Below, one piece after another: positions 6,997 through 7,140 of a DNA stretch of 7,140 nt (positions are counted from its first letter, which is position 1; each line of letters opens with the position of its first letter). A model generated the notes under the pieces. It did no database searches. It worked only from the letters and a program-made list of their open reading frames with translations, and had not been told where the DNA came from. A program made the translations under genes and the position numbers. The stretch covers positions 1 through 7,140 of the forward strand of contig CALMYW010000180.1 of the NCBI GenBank assembly GCA_937873665.1. The letters are read 5' to 3'. The stretch is from an uncultured Sphingorhabdus sp. Lineage in GTDB: Bacteria; Pseudomonadota; Alphaproteobacteria; Sphingomonadales; Sphingomonadaceae.

Positions 6997-7066
6997 GGCA
7001 TTCCAACGATTAAATCTCTCCATTAGCTTTCAAGAGCTTCCGCATTCTCCGAAATTTGCTTTCCGC

Positions 7067-7140
7067 CTAACACCACTGCTGCTCGCACGGCTCGCCATCG
7101 CGGTCGCCATCCATCTGCGTGTTCGGGCAATGCTGGATGA
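7067..7140 (-). CDS. C-terminus of an excalibur calcium-binding domain protein
   Basis: Only the last 24 codons before the TAG (7069-7067) are visible; the gene continues past the right edge. The end reads CPNTQMDGDRDGEPCEQQWC, which matches the excalibur motif: a Cys, then the D-G-D-x-D-G calcium-binding loop, then P-C-E and a final Cys. The DxDxDG loop resembles an EF-hand calcium loop, and the cysteines could form disulfides. In proteobacteria this motif often closes small proteins that carry another domain upstream (for example a cold-shock-like domain or a thermonuclease), so the main function cannot be told from this fragment. It is probably the right core-genome flank of the island. 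Confidence 0.75.
   Translation of the reverse strand, partial: IQHCPNTQMDGDRDGEPCEQQWC

Larger units (their letters stand above)
6882..7066. other. Intergenic region upstream of the A-B-C operon
   Basis: This AT-richer gap of 185 bases lies between the excalibur-motif gene and gene A, both on the minus strand. It has no convincing terminator for the upstream gene. In-frame extension of gene A upstream of 6881 finds no further start codon before a TGA, so the gap is truly non-coding for that frame. It should hold the operon promoter and probably the right edge of the island. I see no tRNA or obvious direct repeat matching the left edge. Confidence 0.6.

Noticed and set aside
7024..7037. AGCT-containing inverted repeat as terminator for the excalibur-motif gene
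   Set aside because: Only four bases pair before a mismatch, and there is no T-run on the minus strand after it.
1..7140. CRISPR array, insertion sequence, toxin-antitoxin pair or rRNA
   Set aside because: No regularly spaced repeats, transposase motifs, terminal inverted repeats, small gene pair or rRNA-like sequence were seen on either strand.

Overview
The window looks like a stretch of a high-GC gammaproteobacterial chromosome, most plausibly of the Xanthomonadaceae type. This lineage call is inference from base composition and flanking gene style, not from a diagnostic marker. Both ends carry fragments of ordinary genes. On the left is the start of a secreted esterase-like alpha/beta hydrolase (minus strand, 1-247). 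On the right is the last part of a protein ending in an excalibur calcium-binding motif (minus strand, 7067-7140). The left flank is clearly GC-rich (41 of the first 60 bases are G or C), while the intergenic DNA at 6961-7020 has only 27 of 60. This fits an accessory island set between core genes.

The island (about 300-7066) has two units that meet tail to tail. The first is a single plus-strand gene (622-1896) encoding a DUF4338/DruA-family protein, the hallmark of Druantia anti-phage systems. No DruE-like helicase lies in the window, so it appears as an orphan DruA. The second unit is a compact minus-strand operon of three genes read from 6881 down to 1893. Gene A (896 aa) is a fusion of a protein-kinase domain with apparently complete catalytic residues and an ORC/CDC6-like AAA+ ATPase. 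Gene B (382 aa) is an alpha/beta, Rossmann-like protein of unrecognised family with two conserved-looking motif blocks. Gene C (383 aa) is a mostly soluble protein ending in a two-helix membrane hairpin. A and B overlap by four bases (ATGA) and B has a good internal Shine-Dalgarno; B and C are one base apart. The stop codons of gene C and druA overlap (1893-1896), so there is no room for a terminator between the convergent units.

The most interesting reading is that A-B-C is an undescribed three-component defence or conflict system: a kinase/ATPase sensor or switch (A), a ligand-binding or enzymatic middle component (B) and a membrane-perturbing effector (C), lying beside a known defence gene family. 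Domain calls for A and DruA rest on visible motifs. The system-level role is inference.
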